Shown here: piece after piece, positions 24,878 to 33,575 of the stretch
How positions within the stretch are numbered: position 1 is the stretch's first letter
How the letters are laid out: each line of letters begins with the position of its first letter
Assembly: GCA_963709665.1 (NCBI GenBank)
Contig: CAVPWU010000002.1
Coordinates: 620,001 to 684,000, forward strand
Direction: 5' to 3'
Length of the DNA stretch: 64,000 bases
DNA from: DASZIT01 sp963709665
Lineage (GTDB): Bacteria > Actinomycetota > Acidimicrobiia > Acidimicrobiales > RAAP-2
Program-made: the position numbers and the translations under genes
The notes under the pieces: generated by a model
What the model saw: only the letters and a program-made list of their open reading frames with translations
Databases searched by the model: none
Told to the model about the DNA's origin: nothing

Positions 24878-26928
24878 GCCCGGGGCATGCCGGGGTCGTC
24901 CCCCGGGATGTCCCCGGGTTCCGGCAGCGGTTCGAGGAGGGGCTGGGCTTCCCGCTCGACCCCTTCCAGCACGTGGCCCTCGACGCCCTCGACGACGGCG
25001 AGTCGGTCCTGGTGTCCGCCCCCACCGGGTCGGGCAAGACGGTGGTGGCCGAGTACGCCGCCGCCCGGGCGGTGGAGGAGGGGGGTCGGGCCTTCTACAC
25101 CACGCCGATCAAGGCCCTCTCCAACCAGAAGTTCGCCGAGCTGTCGGAGCGCTACGGCGCCCACCGGGTGGGCCTGCTGACCGGGGACGTCTCGTTCCAG
25201 CCGCAGGCTCCGATGGTGGTGATGACCACCGAGGTCCTCCGCAACATGCTCTTCGGCCGCTCGGCCATGCTCGACGGGCTCCGCACCATCGTCCTCGACG
25301 AGGTGCACTACCTCCAGGACCCCTGGAGGGGCTCGGTGTGGGAGGAGATCCTGGTCCTGGCCCCCCCGGGGATCGCCTTCGTCAGCCTCTCGGCCACCAT
25401 CAACAACGCCCGGGAGTTCGGCGCCTGGCTGACCTCGGTGCGGGGGCCCACCCGGGTGGTGGTGGAGACCCATCGCCCGGTCACCCTCCAGCACCACTAC
25501 GCGGTGGCCGAGCGGGGGAGTGACCGTCTCACCGTGCTGCCGCTCTTCCGCGACGGGCGGGCCAACCCGGACGGCCTGGCCCTCGACGACCGTCGGCGCC
25601 GGAACAGCCGGCACCGGTTCCGGGCCCCCCGGCGGACCGAGGTGGCCGAGTACCTGGCGGCGGCGGGCATGCTGCCCGCCATCACCTTCATCTTCTCCCG
25701 GGCCGCCTGTGACGACGCCACCCGCCAGTGCCTGGCCGACGGCCTCCGCCTGACCACCCCGGAGGAGCGGGTCCGGATCCGGGAGCTGACCGAGGACTCG
25801 GTGGAGCGGCTGTCCGACGACGACCTCCGGACCCTGGGATACGGACCGTGGTCGGCCGCCCTGGAGGCCGGCATCGCCCCCCACCACGCCGGTCTGGTGC
25901 CGGCCTTCCGTCAGGCCGTGGAGCGCTGCTTCACCGAGGGACTGCTGAAGGTGGTCTTCGCCACCGAGACCCTGGCCCTGGGGATCAACATGCCGGCCCG
26001 GACGGTGGTGGTGGAGCGGTTCGCCAAGTTCCGGGGCAGCGACACCTCGGCGCTGACCTCCGGCGAGTACCAGCAGCTGACCGGCCGGGCCGGGCGCCGG
26101 GGGATCGACACGGTGGGCCACGCCCTGGTGCTGTGGGGGCAGGCCACCCCCTTCGGGACGGTGGCCGCCACCGCCCTGGCCCCCGCCCCCGACCTCACCT
26201 CCTCCTTCCACCCCACCTACAACCTGGCCGTCAACCTGGTCCGGCGGTGGGACCGCCAGGAGTCCCACGACCTGCTGGCCGCCTCCTACGGGCAGTGGCA
26301 GGCCCCCGCGGGGTCGGTCTCCCTCCCCGCCCAGCTCGACCGCCGGCTGTCGGTGCTGGAGGACCGCGGCTACGTCGACGGGTGGCGACTCACCGCCCCC
26401 GGGCTCCTGCTGGCCGGGATCTACCACGAGTCCGACCTGCTGGTGGCGGAGGCGGTCCGCCGGGGGCTGCTCGACGGCCTGGAGCCCGCCCTGCTGGCCG
26501 GAGTGGTGTCGGGGCTCACCTTCGAGGCCCGCCGGGCCGGCGACGACCTCCCCGACCCCCGACCCAAGGTGGTGGCCGAGCGGCTCTACCGGCTGGAGGA
26601 GCTGGCGGCGGGCCTGCGGGCCGACGAGCGCCGGCACGGCCTCCGGCGGACCCGACGGCCGGACGGGGGGCTGGCCACCGCCGTGGTGGCCTGGGCCCGG
26701 GGCGGCCTCCTCTCGGCGGTGCTCCGGGAGTGCGAGGTGGCGCCCGGCGACTTCGTCCGGAACGTCCGGCAGCTGATCGACCTGGTCCGCCAGATCGCCC
26801 AGATGGCGCCCGACCCGGCCACGGCGGCGGCCGCCGACCTGGCGGTGGCGCTCGTGAGGCGGGGGGTGGTGGCCGCCGACGATCCGGCTCCCCTGGGGTC
26901 CGCGCCTGGCGGGTCGAACCGGTCCTAG
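24874..26928 (+). CDS. helY: Ski2-like DEVH-box RNA helicase (HelY family)
   Basis: A 684-aa superfamily 2 helicase. Walker A APTGSGKT at residues 49-56, DEVH box at 142-145, SAT at 173-175, and the late motif QLTGRAGRRG place it in the Ski2/Mtr4-like group of actinobacterial HelY, implicated in RNA unwinding or turnover. It is shorter than mycobacterial HelY (about 900 aa), lacking part of the C-terminal region. The start overlaps the tatC stop. Its own stop codon TAG forms the first half of a TAGTGT promoter box for the next gene. Confidence 0.9.
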   Translation: MSPGHAGVVPRDVPGFRQRFEEGLGFPLDPFQHVALDALDDGESVLVSAPTGSGKTVVAEYAAARAVEEGGRAFYTTPIKALSNQKFAELSERYGAHRVGLLTGDVSFQPQAPMVVMTTEVLRNMLFGRSAMLDGLRTIVLDEVHYLQDPWRGSVWEEILVLAPPGIAFVSLSATINNAREFGAWLTSVRGPTRVVVETHRPVTLQHHYAVAERGSDRLTVLPLFRDGRANPDGLALDDRRRRNSRHRFRAPRRTEVAEYLAAAGMLPAITFIFSRAACDDATRQCLADGLRLTTPEERVRIRELTEDSVERLSDDDLRTLGYGPWSAALEAGIAPHHAGLVPAFRQAVERCFTEGLLKVVFATETLALGINMPARTVVVERFAKFRGSDTSALTSGEYQQLTGRAGRRGIDTVGHALVLWGQATPFGTVAATALAPAPDLTSSFHPTYNLAVNLVRRWDRQESHDLLAASYGQWQAPAGSVSLPAQLDRRLSVLEDRGYVDGWRLTAPGLLLAGIYHESDLLVAEAVRRGLLDGLEPALLAGVVSGLTFEARRAGDDLPDPRPKVVAERLYRLEELAAGLRADERRHGLRRTRRPDGGLATAVVAWARGGLLSAVLRECEVAPGDFVRNVRQLIDLVRQIAQMAPDPATAAAADLAVALVRRGVVAADDPAPLGSAPGGSNRS

Positions 26929-26931
26929 TGT
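26926..26931 (+). promoter_or_regulatory. Predicted -10 box overlapping the helicase stop codon
   Basis: TAGTGT, 9 nt before the ATG at 26941; its TAG is the helY stop. Confidence 0.35.
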
Positions 26932-26940
26932 GATCCGGGC

Positions 26941-28581
26941 ATGTTCCCCTACGCCGAGGAGACGTTCACCGCCGAGGAGGAAGACATCCTCCGCCGGTAC
27001 GTCACGAATCTGGATCAGCCGGTGTTCGCCCTGGTCAACCTGCCGGAAGTGGTCAAGGGGGCCCTGTTCGCCCGCTACTCCCGCTCCCCGAAGAGCCTGC
27101 GACGGCTGTTCCTCGACGAGTTCGTGGGCGAGCTGGACATCACCGGGGACGCCACCGTCGATGCCACGGTGGGGCTGCGGCGGGCCGAGGAGCTCTACGA
27201 GAAGGTCTTCCTCGAGTACGGGGACGACTCGGTGGCCCAGCTGGGGGGCGTCCACCTGGCCTGCGAGCAGGCCTCCAACGTCCTGACCAAGGTGCTCGAG
27301 TGGGGGCGCCTGATGGCGTACCTCGAGCAGTCCACCCGGTACATCGCCTACGACAACCGGCTCACCACCGGGCACTACCGCTACTACCGGGACCCGGCGG
27401 TGCTGGACTCACCCCTCGGCGCCCGGTACGTGGGGGAGATGGACCGGATGTTCGACACCTACGGCGAACTGCTGGTGGAGGCCCAGGCCTACCTCACCAG
27501 GCGCCATCCCCGGCAGCCCGGCGACTCCGACTTCGTCCACCGCCAGGCGGTCCGGGCCAAGGGGCTCGACGCCCTCCGGGGACTGCTGCCCGCCGCCTCC
27601 CTCTCCAACGTGGGTATCTACGGCACCGGCCAGTCGTACGAGATGCTGCTCCTCCGGATGCGGTCCCACCCGCTGCCCGAGGCCCGCCGTTACGCCGACA
27701 TGATGCTCGAGGAGCTCCGCAAGGTGATCCCGTCGTTCCTCCAACGGGTGGACCGGCCCGAGCGGGGCGGCGTGTGGGGCGCCTACCTCGAGGAGACCCG
27801 CCGTGCCACCACCGGACTGGTGGAGGAGCTCTTCCCCGACCTGCTGGCTCCCGAGGAGCCCGCCACCCAGGGGCCGTCCGGGTCCCCGTCGGTCGCCCTG
27901 GTGGACTTCGACCCCCTGGGCGAGGAGAAGGTACTGGCGGCCATCTGCGCCCCCCTCACCGGCCGGTCGGAGGAGTCGGTGGCCCGACGGGTGGCCGAGC
28001 TGGGCGCCGAGGACCGGAGGGCGTTGCTGCGGGCCTACGTCGGCGACCGCTCCAACCGGCGGCACCGTCCGGGACGGGCCTTCGAGCGGACCGACTACCG
28101 CTTCGACGTCGTGACCGACTACGGCGCCTTCCGGGACCTGCAGCGGCACCGGATGCTGACCATGGAGTGGCAGTCCCTCGGTCCGTCCCTGGGCTACGAC
28201 GTCCCCGCCACCGTCGAGGAGGCCGGCCTCAGCGACCGGTACGTGGCGTCCCTGGAGCGGTCACGCCAGCTCCACGAGTCGATGGCGGAGTCGTTCCCGG
28301 TCGAATCGACCTACGCGGTGGCCCTGGCCTTCCGCATCCGCTACTCGATGCAGATGAACGCCCGGGAGGCCATGCACCTGACCGAGCTCCGCTCGGGCCC
28401 GCAGGGGCACCCGTCCTACCGGTGGGTGGCCCAGGAGATGCACCGCCTGATCGGGGAGCAGGCCGGCCACCGGCTGCTGGCCGAGGCGATGTCCTTCGTC
28501 GACTACGGCGAGCAGGACCTCGAGCGCCTCGACGCCGAGCGCCGGGCCGAGGAGCGACGGTCCACTGCAGGAAGCGTGTGA
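26941..28581 (+). CDS. Tandem ThyX-like (FAD-dependent thymidylate synthase family) protein
   Basis: A 546-aa protein made of two ThyX-like halves joined near residues 280-330. True ThyX has RHRxxSxNExSxRY. Here the first half keeps the end of the motif (EQSTRY at 129-134) but has WGR for RHR. The second half keeps RHR at 402-404 but has SLG where SxR is expected (412-414). Each half therefore carries only part of the nucleotide/FAD-binding signature, and together they resemble one complete motif. Classical ThyX is a homotetramer of about 250-aa chains that methylates dUMP. Whether this fusion does so or has another flavin-dependent role is unknown. It is probably monocistronic. Confidence 0.75.
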   Translation: MFPYAEETFTAEEEDILRRYVTNLDQPVFALVNLPEVVKGALFARYSRSPKSLRRLFLDEFVGELDITGDATVDATVGLRRAEELYEKVFLEYGDDSVAQLGGVHLACEQASNVLTKVLEWGRLMAYLEQSTRYIAYDNRLTTGHYRYYRDPAVLDSPLGARYVGEMDRMFDTYGELLVEAQAYLTRRHPRQPGDSDFVHRQAVRAKGLDALRGLLPAASLSNVGIYGTGQSYEMLLLRMRSHPLPEARRYADMMLEELRKVIPSFLQRVDRPERGGVWGAYLEETRRATTGLVEELFPDLLAPEEPATQGPSGSPSVALVDFDPLGEEKVLAAICAPLTGRSEESVARRVAELGAEDRRALLRAYVGDRSNRRHRPGRAFERTDYRFDVVTDYGAFRDLQRHRMLTMEWQSLGPSLGYDVPATVEEAGLSDRYVASLERSRQLHESMAESFPVESTYAVALAFRIRYSMQMNAREAMHLTELRSGPQGHPSYRWVAQEMHRLIGEQAGHRLLAEAMSFVDYGEQDLERLDAERRAEERRSTAGSV

Positions 28582-28645
28582 TTTTCCACACGGCCCTGAC
28601 CAGGGAGCTTGGAGAACACCCCAGGTCACGAGGGGGAAATGTCGC

Positions 28646-28676
28646 TTGACGAGCTCGGGGGCGGATGGCGTAACGT
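28646..28676 (+). promoter_or_regulatory. Strong-looking promoter in a 440-nt gene-free interval
   Basis: TTGACG at 28646-28651 and TAACGT at 28671-28676, spacer 19 bp; predicted transcription start near 28683. This is the best sigma-70-like pair seen in the window. It precedes about 340 nt without an open reading frame that fits the neighbours. Confidence 0.5.
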
Positions 28677-28683
28677 GCGCCCA

Positions 28684-28875
28684 GTCCCAGACGCCCCGAG
28701 GGGTGGCCGAGCGGTCTCCGATCGCCAGAGTCGCCACAAGGGGGGGATGCTGTGAGAGGCGGAGCAGGCCCAGGGGTTTGAGTAGAGAACGTTCCCCCGA
28801 GACCGTAGGCGGCAGCCGAGGGTAACGGGGGAGTGGTGCCAAAGAGCCCCTGGGTCCCGCCGCCTGGCCGGAGCC
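28684..28875 (+). ncRNA. Candidate structured RNA or long structured leader
   Basis: Nested complementary segments can be drawn by eye: CCCAGGGG (28769-28776) with CCCCTGGG (28847-28854), flanked outside by GGCGG (28758-28762) with CCGCC (28858-28864 region), and inside by CCCCCG (28794-28799) with CGGGGG (28826-28831). A short CCCC-GA-GGGG hairpin lies near the 5' end (28694-28703). The region follows a good promoter and ends well before the DUF4193 start at 29022. It does not match the RNase P, tmRNA, SRP or 6S sequences I know. It could be an independent small RNA or a cis-regulatory leader. Exact ends are uncertain. Confidence 0.45.
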
Positions 28876-29021
28876 GGGTATCCCGATCCGGAACCTCGCC
28901 GCCGGCGTCGACCCAGCGTCCCACCGGGACCCCCGGAGCCGCCGTCCAGCCTCACCGGACCTGCACGACCCGACGGTCGGAACGTCTATGCTCCCGGCCA
29001 ACTGACCATCGAAAGACCAGG

Positions 29022-29483
29022 ATGCCGCAAGAACTCGACGAAGTAGAAGATCCCGAAGAGCTGGCCGAGGAGGACCTCGACGAGCTGGCGGACGACGACG
29101 ACGACCTGATCGAGGCCGACGTCGACCTGGCGGATGACGTGGTGGATGTCGTCGCCGTCGAGGAGGAGGACGAGGTGGTCGACGAGGCGGTGGTCCCGGC
29201 CGTCAAGCCGGCCGCCGGCGAGGAGTCCGAGGAGGACGAGGAGGAGGAGCCCGACGACGAGGATGTCGAGGCCAGCCTCGACGTCATCCTCAAGGAGCGT
29301 CTGGTCGTCGAGGAGCCGGAGGAGGACGACGAGGCGCCGGAGCCCGAGGACCGGTCCGACGGCGGTGTGGAGCGGGTGCTGCCCAAACAGCCCGACGAGT
29401 TCGTGTGCCGCTCGTGCTTCCTGGTCAAGCATCCCAACCAGCTGGCGGACCGGAAGCACATGCTCTGTCGTGACTGCGTGTGA
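29022..29483 (+). CDS. DUF4193-family acidic protein with C-terminal zinc ribbon
   Basis: A 153-aa protein. Residues 1-115 are extremely acidic and low-complexity (runs of Glu and Asp). The last 40 residues are conserved: VLPKQPDEFVCRSCFLVKHPNQLADRKHMLCRDCV, with two CxxC pairs that would bind one zinc. This tail is the signature of the actinobacterial DUF4193 family, whose function is unknown; the acidic region here is much longer than usual. The ATG at 29022 is preceded only by a weak purine stretch. The next gene starts 11 nt after its stop. Confidence 0.85.
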   Translation: MPQELDEVEDPEELAEEDLDELADDDDDLIEADVDLADDVVDVVAVEEEDEVVDEAVVPAVKPAAGEESEEDEEEEPDDEDVEASLDVILKERLVVEEPEEDDEAPEPEDRSDGGVERVLPKQPDEFVCRSCFLVKHPNQLADRKHMLCRDCV

Positions 29484-29494
29484 CAGGGGAGGAC

Positions 29495-30073
29495 ATGGTC
29501 GACGAGCCTGAGGACGACACCAACCTGAACGAGCGGTTGCTCGACGTCCTGGTCTACGCCCCCATCGGGCTGGTGCTGACGGCCGTCGAGGAGTTCCCCC
29601 GGATGGCCGAGCGGGGCCGGAACCGGCTGGGGCTGCGGGTGTCGTCCGCCCGGGCCATGGGTCACCTGGTGGTGGTGGCCGGGGGCAAGGAGCTCCACCG
29701 TCGTTCGAACGGGGTCCTCCGCCGCCCCGGCCGTGCCCCGGCCGCCCCACCGGCCCCCGACCCGACGCCGGGTCCCGGCCTCCATTCGGTGTCCACCGAG
29801 CCGGCCACCACCGCCCCGCCCCACGTGACCAACGGCAGCACCGTTCCGCCGCCGGGGACGCCGTCACCCGGGCCCCGGGTCAGCTCCCATGTCCCGGACG
29901 CCTCCGACCTGGCCATCCCCGCCTACGACACGCTGTCGGCCTCCCAGGTCGTCCAGCGGCTCGACGGGCTGAGCCGGGGCCAGCTGGTGGCGGCCCGGGC
30001 CTACGAGGACGGCACCCGGGGGCGCCGGACCATCCTCAGCCGCATCGACCAGCTCCTCGACGAGCGGGCCTAG
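29495..30073 (+). CDS. Hypothetical protein with conserved C-terminal helical domain
   Basis: A 192-aa protein in three parts: a conserved N-terminal helix region (LNERLLDVLVYAPIGLVLTAVEEFPRMAERGR), a Pro/Ser/Thr-rich linker (about 70-140), and a C-terminal domain (IPAYDTLSASQVVQRLDGLS, then LVAARAYEDGTRGRRTILSRIDQLL). The latter recurs in actinobacterial proteins of unknown role, including ones annotated as lipid-droplet-associated. The ATG at 29495 has a strong AGGGGAGGA upstream; a GTG at 29480 overlapping the previous stop is the alternative. Likely co-transcribed with the DUF4193 gene. Confidence 0.7.
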   Translation: MVDEPEDDTNLNERLLDVLVYAPIGLVLTAVEEFPRMAERGRNRLGLRVSSARAMGHLVVVAGGKELHRRSNGVLRRPGRAPAAPPAPDPTPGPGLHSVSTEPATTAPPHVTNGSTVPPPGTPSPGPRVSSHVPDASDLAIPAYDTLSASQVVQRLDGLSRGQLVAARAYEDGTRGRRTILSRIDQLLDERA

Positions 30074-30120
30074 CCCGCCGCCACGACGACGCCCGGCCAC
30101 CCGGACGGGAGGGGACCCGT

Positions 30121-30600
30121 ATGGAGGGGGTGAGGCCGGCGGAGGCACACGACGCCGAGCGCGTCGAGGTGCTGGCCCGGGAGCTGCTGGGGTGGATCGC
30201 CTCCTGCCGGGGCGGATCCTTTCTCGTCGGGAGTCCCGGCCGTCCCCCCTGGGAGCTGCTGGGGGCCCGCACCTTCTCCGACCTGCTGGACGACCCGTCG
30301 CGGCGGGTGCTGGTGGGCACCCTCGACGGGGCGGTCACCGGGGTGGCCGCCTGCCACGTGGGCGACCCGGCCCCCGACGGCGTCCGCCACGGGGTACTCG
30401 ACGCCTGCTATGTCGAGCCGGGGGCCCGGGGGCTCGGGCTCGGCCAGCTCCTGGCCTCGACGGCCCTGGCGTGGCTCCGTTCCCAGGACTGCCACGGGGT
30501 CGACGGGCTGGCCCTCCCCGGCGACCGGGCCGCCAAGCAGTTCTTCGAGTCAGCCGGCCTGAAGGCCCGCCTGCTGACCATGCACCTCGACTTCGAGTGA
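30121..30600 (+). CDS. GNAT-family N-acetyltransferase
   Basis: A 159-aa single GNAT domain. The acetyl-CoA pyrophosphate loop is YVEPGARGLGLGQLLASTALAWL (the RxxGxG/A pattern), preceded by a beta strand with VLVGTLDGAVTGVAACHVG and followed by LALPGDRAAKQFFESAGLKARLL. Substrate not predictable. The stop lies within a bidirectional hairpin shared with the converging gene. Confidence 0.8.
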   Translation: MEGVRPAEAHDAERVEVLARELLGWIASCRGGSFLVGSPGRPPWELLGARTFSDLLDDPSRRVLVGTLDGAVTGVAACHVGDPAPDGVRHGVLDACYVEPGARGLGLGQLLASTALAWLRSQDCHGVDGLALPGDRAAKQFFESAGLKARLLTMHLDFE

Positions 30601-30628
30601 CCCCACCCGGCGGTGGCCGGTGGGGTCA
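30598..30628. terminator. Bidirectional hairpin between convergent genes
   Basis: TGACCCCACC (30598-30607) and GGTGGGGTCA (30619-30628) form a perfect 10-bp stem with an 11-nt loop. The two ends are the stop codons of the GNAT gene and of the converging gene. No U-tail, as is usual in high-GC actinobacteria. Confidence 0.55.
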
Positions 30629-31899
30629 GGCTCCCCGTCGGGCGGAGGCGGGGCGGGCGCTCACCGGCCGCCGGGGACCCGGCGGCGGGGGGATGGGGAT
30701 GCCCAACAGCTTGGCCAACTCCGGCACGTAGCCCGACGCCTGGCGGGCGGCGGACAGCAACGTCTCGTCGGCCCCGGTGGGGATGCCGGCCGGCTTGACG
30801 TTCCGGCGGACCGGCGAGTCGACCACCACCTCGAGGAGACCCAGCCAGTCGGCGGGGGCGGCATCGGCGTTCATGGCCTGCCCGGCCGCCTCGGCCAGGC
30901 GGACCGCCAACTCCGCCGACAGGCGGGTGGCCGGCTCGGGAGGACGGATGGACGTCCGGACGGCGTCGGTGACCCGTCCCTCGTCGAGGGCCACCGTGAT
31001 GCGCTCCACCCAGCGCTGACGCAGGGCGGTCACCCGCTCGTCGAGGGAGGTGCGGAGGGCGGTGAGGAACTCGCGGCCCTCGTCGTCGAGGGTGACGGTC
31101 GACGCCGACGCCACGATGGAACGGAGCTCGCGGAGCGGGACGTCCTTGCCCCCGGCCCGGGCCACCGATGCCCGGTCCTTCCAGTTGGCCAGCGTGACCA
31201 CCGGCAGGAGTTCCTCGGCCAGCGCCAGCAGGGGACCCGGGGTGACCTCCGGACGGCCCTCGGCCTTGGCCCGGGTGTTCTGCTCCTCGATGGCCTGGCG
31301 GACGGCGGGGATGCCGCCCCGCAGCAGCTGCTCGGCCACCGGGAGCTGCTCGGGCTTCAGGGTGGCCAGGGCGGCGTTCCGGTAGGTGGTGGAGGTGGCG
31401 GGGCGCCGCCCACCGTCGCGTCCCCCGGGCGGGCGGGCCGGTCCCGGCGGTCGCCACCGGGCCCGCCGGCGCTGCGGGCCGGACGGTCGGGACGGTCGGG
31501 ACGGGACCCACCGGACTGGCGGGGCCCGTCGGAGCCCCGGTCGCGGTCGGACGGCCGGCGCGACCGGGGCCGGTCGCCGTCGGTACGCTCGTCGCGCCGT
31601 CGGCCCTTCGGCTTGCCGGCCAGCACCACGTTGACGTCGGGCCCGGAGTGGGGGGTGCCCAGGACATCGATGGTCTCGACCTTCTTGGACGACTTGGTCT
31701 TGAGGGGGAGGAGGGCCAGGACGGTGGAGCCGTCCAGCGTGGTCTCGATCTCCGCCCGCAGGATCGTCCCCTGGGAGGAGCCGTCGGGGACCAGCACGGC
31801 GTCCACCGTCCCCCGGGGCTGCTTGGCGCCGGCGGCGCGCCACGTCCACGTGTCCTCGTCCGTCCGGCTGGTGAGTTCGACCTCGATGCGATGAGCCAT
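30626..31899 (-). CDS. Hypothetical protein with basic Arg/Gly/Pro linker (frameshifted)
   Basis: An N-terminal domain (MAHRIEVELTSRTDEDTW to ALLPLKTKSSKKVETIDVLG, about 85 aa) and a helical C-terminal domain (TTYRNAALATLKPEQLP to ELAKLLGIPIPP, about 230 aa) flank a highly charged Arg/Asp/Pro/Gly linker. The two domains lie in different frames. A one-base deletion between about 31385 and 31450, within G/C homopolymers of the linker, would reconcile them. The linker resembles RGG-type RNA-binding segments. I do not recognise the family. The ATG at 31899 starts the first domain. It may be a sequencing error or a recent disruption. Confidence 0.6.
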
Positions 31900-32014
31900 A
31901 TCGGCGGACACGCTACTGCCGTCCGGACCCTCCCCGGGCACGGACTGTCCCGGGCACCGGTAAGAAGGGGCTAAGAAGCCGCTGAGATGGGCGAATGCCG
32001 CGCGCGGCGGGTCC

Positions 32015-32020
32015 TACGAT
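32015..32020 (+). promoter_or_regulatory. Predicted -10 box of the htrA-like gene
   Basis: TACGAT about 60 nt upstream of the ATG at 32082. The leader carries AAGGGAG before the start. Confidence 0.3.
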
Positions 32021-32081
32021 GAGGCCGGCGCGACGGCCGGTCGACGCCGCGCGGACGCAGGCGTACGGAAGGGAGACGGCG

Positions 32082-33560
32082 ATGGGGGACCCGGAGACGG
32101 GGGACGAGACGACCGGGACCGGATCGTCGACCGACGGATCCGGTCCGACCGCACCCGCCGTGGTCCCGTCACCCCCCTCGACGGGGGCCGACGACCCCGC
32201 GCCCTCCCCACCCGCCCCACCGGTGGACCCGGCCTCCCTGGCCGCCTGGTGGCGCCCGGTGCCTCCCGCCGCGGTCTCCGCCCCTCCCCCGGGAGCGGGG
32301 CCGGGTTGGCCCCCGGCCATCCACCCGTCGGATCCAGCGGCCGGCTCCGAGCCGACCCCGCCCGCCCCCACCGGGCCACCACGGCGGGACGGCCGGTGGC
32401 GGTGGCTGGCGGTGGCGGCGGTGGCGGCGGTGATCGGCGCGGCGGTGGGCGGCGGCCTGGTCGCCGCCGTCGGGCACTCCGGATCCACCACCGACGTGAA
32501 GGAGATCTCCGCCGGACCGGCCCTCCTCAACGGCACCGCCAACATCGAGTCGGTCATCGCCAAGGTGCTCCCGGCCGTGGTGTCCATCGACGCCACCGCC
32601 CCGGCCCCGTCGTCGGAGTCGATCTTCGGCGGCACCAGCGCCGGCGGCACCCAGGAGGACCAGGGGACCGGGGTGATCATCACCCCCGCCGGCGAGGTGG
32701 TGACCAACAACCACGTGATCGCCGGCGCCACCACCATCACCGTGACCCTCTACGGGCAGACCAAGGCGATGGCCGCCACCCTGGTGGACACCGACCCGGC
32801 CAACGACATCGCCCTGCTGCAGATCGACGGTGCCTCCAACCTGCCGACCGCCTCCTACGGCAACTCCGCCGACGTGCAGGTGGGCGACGCGGTGGTGGCC
32901 ATCGGGAATGCCCTGGGGCTGTCCGCCGGGACCCCGACGGTGACCCAGGGGATCATCTCCGCCGAGGGCCGCACCGTGCAGGCGGGCGACGAGGACTCCA
33001 GCGCCACCGAGACCCTGACCAACATGTTCCAGACCGATGCCGCCATCAACCCCGGCAACTCCGGCGGTCCTCTGGTCGACAGCTCGGGCAGGGTCATCGC
33101 CATGAACACGGCGGTGGCGTCCAGCGCCGACGGGTCGTCCCAGGCCCAGAACATCGGGTTCGCCATCCCGGCCGACAAGATCCTGGGGGAGTTGCCGTCC
33201 CTCCGGAGCCACAAGATCGGGAGCGCCGCCCAGCAGGGGAACGGGTACCTGGGGGTGGAGATCGAGTCGATGACCTCCCAGCTCCGGAGCGCCTACGACT
33301 TCACCCCCACCCAGGGGGCGATCGTCACCGAGGTGGACGCCGGCTCGCCGGCCGACCAGGCGGGTATCCAGGAGGGTGATGTCATCACCGGCCTGGACGG
33401 CAGGTCGGTGACGGGTGCCGACCAGCTGGCCAGCGACATCCTGGCCGACAAGCCCGGCCAGAGCGTGACCATCAGCCTCTACCGCGGGCAGTCGCAGCTG
33501 ACGGTGACCGCCACCCTGGCCGCCTCGACCCAGGCGCCGTCCTCGGCCACCGACGGCTGA
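32082..33560 (+). CDS. HtrA/DegP-type serine protease with PDZ domain
   Basis: A 492-aa membrane-anchored trypsin-like protease. A Pro/Thr-rich cytoplasmic segment (1-100) is followed by one membrane helix (about 105-130), then the protease domain with His in TNNHVIAGA, Asp in DPANDIALLQID and nucleophile Ser in INPGNSGGPL. The C-terminal PDZ domain (GYLGVEIESM to QSVTISLYRGQ) follows. This is the standard PepD/HtrA layout for extracytoplasmic protein quality control. The ATG at 32082 has AAGGGAG in front; an upstream in-frame ATG at 31995 gives an unrelated extension. Converges with the SARP-type gene. Confidence 0.92.
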   Translation: MGDPETGDETTGTGSSTDGSGPTAPAVVPSPPSTGADDPAPSPPAPPVDPASLAAWWRPVPPAAVSAPPPGAGPGWPPAIHPSDPAAGSEPTPPAPTGPPRRDGRWRWLAVAAVAAVIGAAVGGGLVAAVGHSGSTTDVKEISAGPALLNGTANIESVIAKVLPAVVSIDATAPAPSSESIFGGTSAGGTQEDQGTGVIITPAGEVVTNNHVIAGATTITVTLYGQTKAMAATLVDTDPANDIALLQIDGASNLPTASYGNSADVQVGDAVVAIGNALGLSAGTPTVTQGIISAEGRTVQAGDEDSSATETLTNMFQTDAAINPGNSGGPLVDSSGRVIAMNTAVASSADGSSQAQNIGFAIPADKILGELPSLRSHKIGSAAQQGNGYLGVEIESMTSQLRSAYDFTPTQGAIVTEVDAGSPADQAGIQEGDVITGLDGRSVTGADQLASDILADKPGQSVTISLYRGQSQLTVTATLAASTQAPSSATDG

Positions 33561-33575
33561 GCCGGCCGGTCAGCC
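33555..33575. terminator. Hairpin spanning both stop codons of convergent genes
   Basis: GGCTGA and TCAGCC flank CCGGCCGG with a one-base bulge. The TGA of the protease gene and the reverse TCA of the regulator lie in opposite arms. Confidence 0.4.

Noticed and set aside
28694..28720. tRNA-Ser/Leu-like D-arm (GGTGGCCGAGCGGTCT)
   Set aside because: No matching acceptor stem, anticodon arm or TTCGA T-loop at the right distance on this strand.
28800..28840. Resemblance to the c-di-AMP (ydaO) riboswitch core (GGTAACGGGGGA)
   Set aside because: The second conserved block (GGGGTGAATCC) and the expected flanking helices are absent, and the downstream gene is not a cell-wall hydrolase. A covariance search would settle it.
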